From Enteractinococcus sp. (GTDB taxonomy: Bacteria; Actinomycetota; Actinomycetes; Actinomycetales; Micrococcaceae): a stretch of 7,457 bases of DNA. The notes beneath the pieces are model-generated. The model did not search any database, was not told the origin of the DNA, and worked only from the letters and a program-made list of their open reading frames with translations. The translations under genes were made by a program, and so were the position numbers. Location of the stretch: contig JAJUIX010000060.1 in NCBI GenBank assembly GCA_029267455.1, positions 1 to 7,457 on the forward strand. Direction: 5' to 3'. Shown piece after piece: positions 7,338 to 7,457 of the stretch; positions within the stretch are counted from its first letter, which is position 1; the number at the start of each line of letters is the position of its first letter.

Positions 7338-7361
7338 TGGTCACTTCTTGGTCACTGGTCA
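7338..7361. repeat. Short direct repeats upstream of tRNA-Arg
   Basis: TGGTCACT occurs exactly at 7338-7345 and 7349-7356, one helical turn (11 bp) apart. A partial third copy, TGGTCA, lies at 7356-7361. GGTCACT also appears at 7215-7221. Such helical-phase repeats can be protein-binding sites, but no binding protein is suggested by the sequence. The rest of 7182-7398 contains no convincing gene; an imperfect stem-loop at about 7203-7233 lacks a T-run and is a weak terminator candidate for the membrane-protein gene. Confidence 0.4.
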
Positions 7362-7378
7362 AAACCACTGGCCGCTAG

Positions 7379-7398
7379 ATCGTTGCTATTGCAACGAT
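7379..7398. repeat. 8-bp hairpin directly abutting the tRNA 5' end
   Basis: ATCGTTGC (7379-7386) and GCAACGAT (7391-7398) are perfect reverse complements around the loop TATT. The second arm ends exactly one base before the first nucleotide of the tRNA. It would form a compact stem-loop in the precursor transcript next to the RNase P cleavage site if transcription starts upstream, or act as a DNA dyad in the tRNA promoter. Confidence 0.6.
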
Positions 7399-7457
7399 GC
7401 CTCCGTAGCTCAGTAGGATAGAGCATCCCTCTCCTAAAGGGAAGGTCGTCGGTTCGA
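7399..7457 (+). tRNA. tRNA-Arg (anticodon CCT), 3' end beyond the window
   Basis: The first 59 nt of a tRNA are present. They comprise the 5' acceptor strand GCCTCCG (7399-7405), TA, D-arm GCTC/GAGC with GG in the loop, and anticodon stem TCCCT/AGGGA (7426-7430 and 7438-7442) around the loop CTCCTAA. A short variable region and the T-arm beginning GTCGG TTCGA follow. The anticodon is CCT at 7433-7435, which reads AGG (Arg). The last part of the T-arm and the 3' acceptor strand lie past the right edge, so pairing of the acceptor stem cannot be checked. Confidence 0.93.

Noticed and set aside
7309..7416. 35-codon ORF with AGAAGGG upstream of its ATG
   Set aside because: It runs into the tRNA gene and stops inside the D-arm, so it cannot be a normal independent gene; the product has no recognisable features.
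1..7457. CRISPR arrays, insertion sequences, phage or toxin-antitoxin genes
   Set aside because: No spaced repeat array, transposase or integrase motif, terminal inverted repeat pair, or small toxin-like gene pair was seen.

Overview
The window looks like an ordinary chromosomal segment of a moderate-GC actinobacterium. The best guess is Micrococcales, perhaps a Micrococcaceae relative; this comes from protein character and gene order, not from any search. It carries a partial LysR-type regulator, a glutathione peroxidase-family gene, the succinyl-CoA ligase pair sucC-sucD, a PcrA/UvrD-type helicase, an unrecognised four-helix membrane protein, and the first 59 nt of a tRNA-Arg gene with a CCT anticodon.

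Left part (1-1432): a LysR regulator runs leftward off the window edge and is divergent from a short glutathione peroxidase gene. The visible regulator has no cysteine. The peroxidase keeps its catalytic Cys/Gln/Trp/Asn set but has a degenerate loop after the Gln.

Middle (1531-6348): pcrA, sucC and sucD all read leftward. sucC and sucD are 17 bp apart and end in a very strong intrinsic terminator with a perfect 18-bp stem. The order helicase-sucC-sucD recalls the uvrD1-sucC-sucD neighbourhood of mycobacteria. The peptidase-like gene that sits between uvrD1 and sucC there is absent here.

Right part (6349-7457): a compact divergent promoter region separates pcrA from a rightward gene for a small four-helix membrane protein. 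After 217 bp without a convincing gene, the tRNA-Arg begins. That gap holds 11-bp-spaced direct repeats and an 8-bp hairpin that stops exactly at the first tRNA base.

The genes share no pathway. sucCD makes ATP or GTP and succinate in the TCA cycle, PcrA handles DNA repair and replication-transcription conflicts, and the LysR/peroxidase pair is probably a small peroxide-defence module. I see no CRISPR array, transposase, prophage gene or toxin-antitoxin pair, and no convincing new multi-gene system. The least explained items are the membrane protein divergent from pcrA, the altered peroxidase loop, and the repeats in front of the tRNA.
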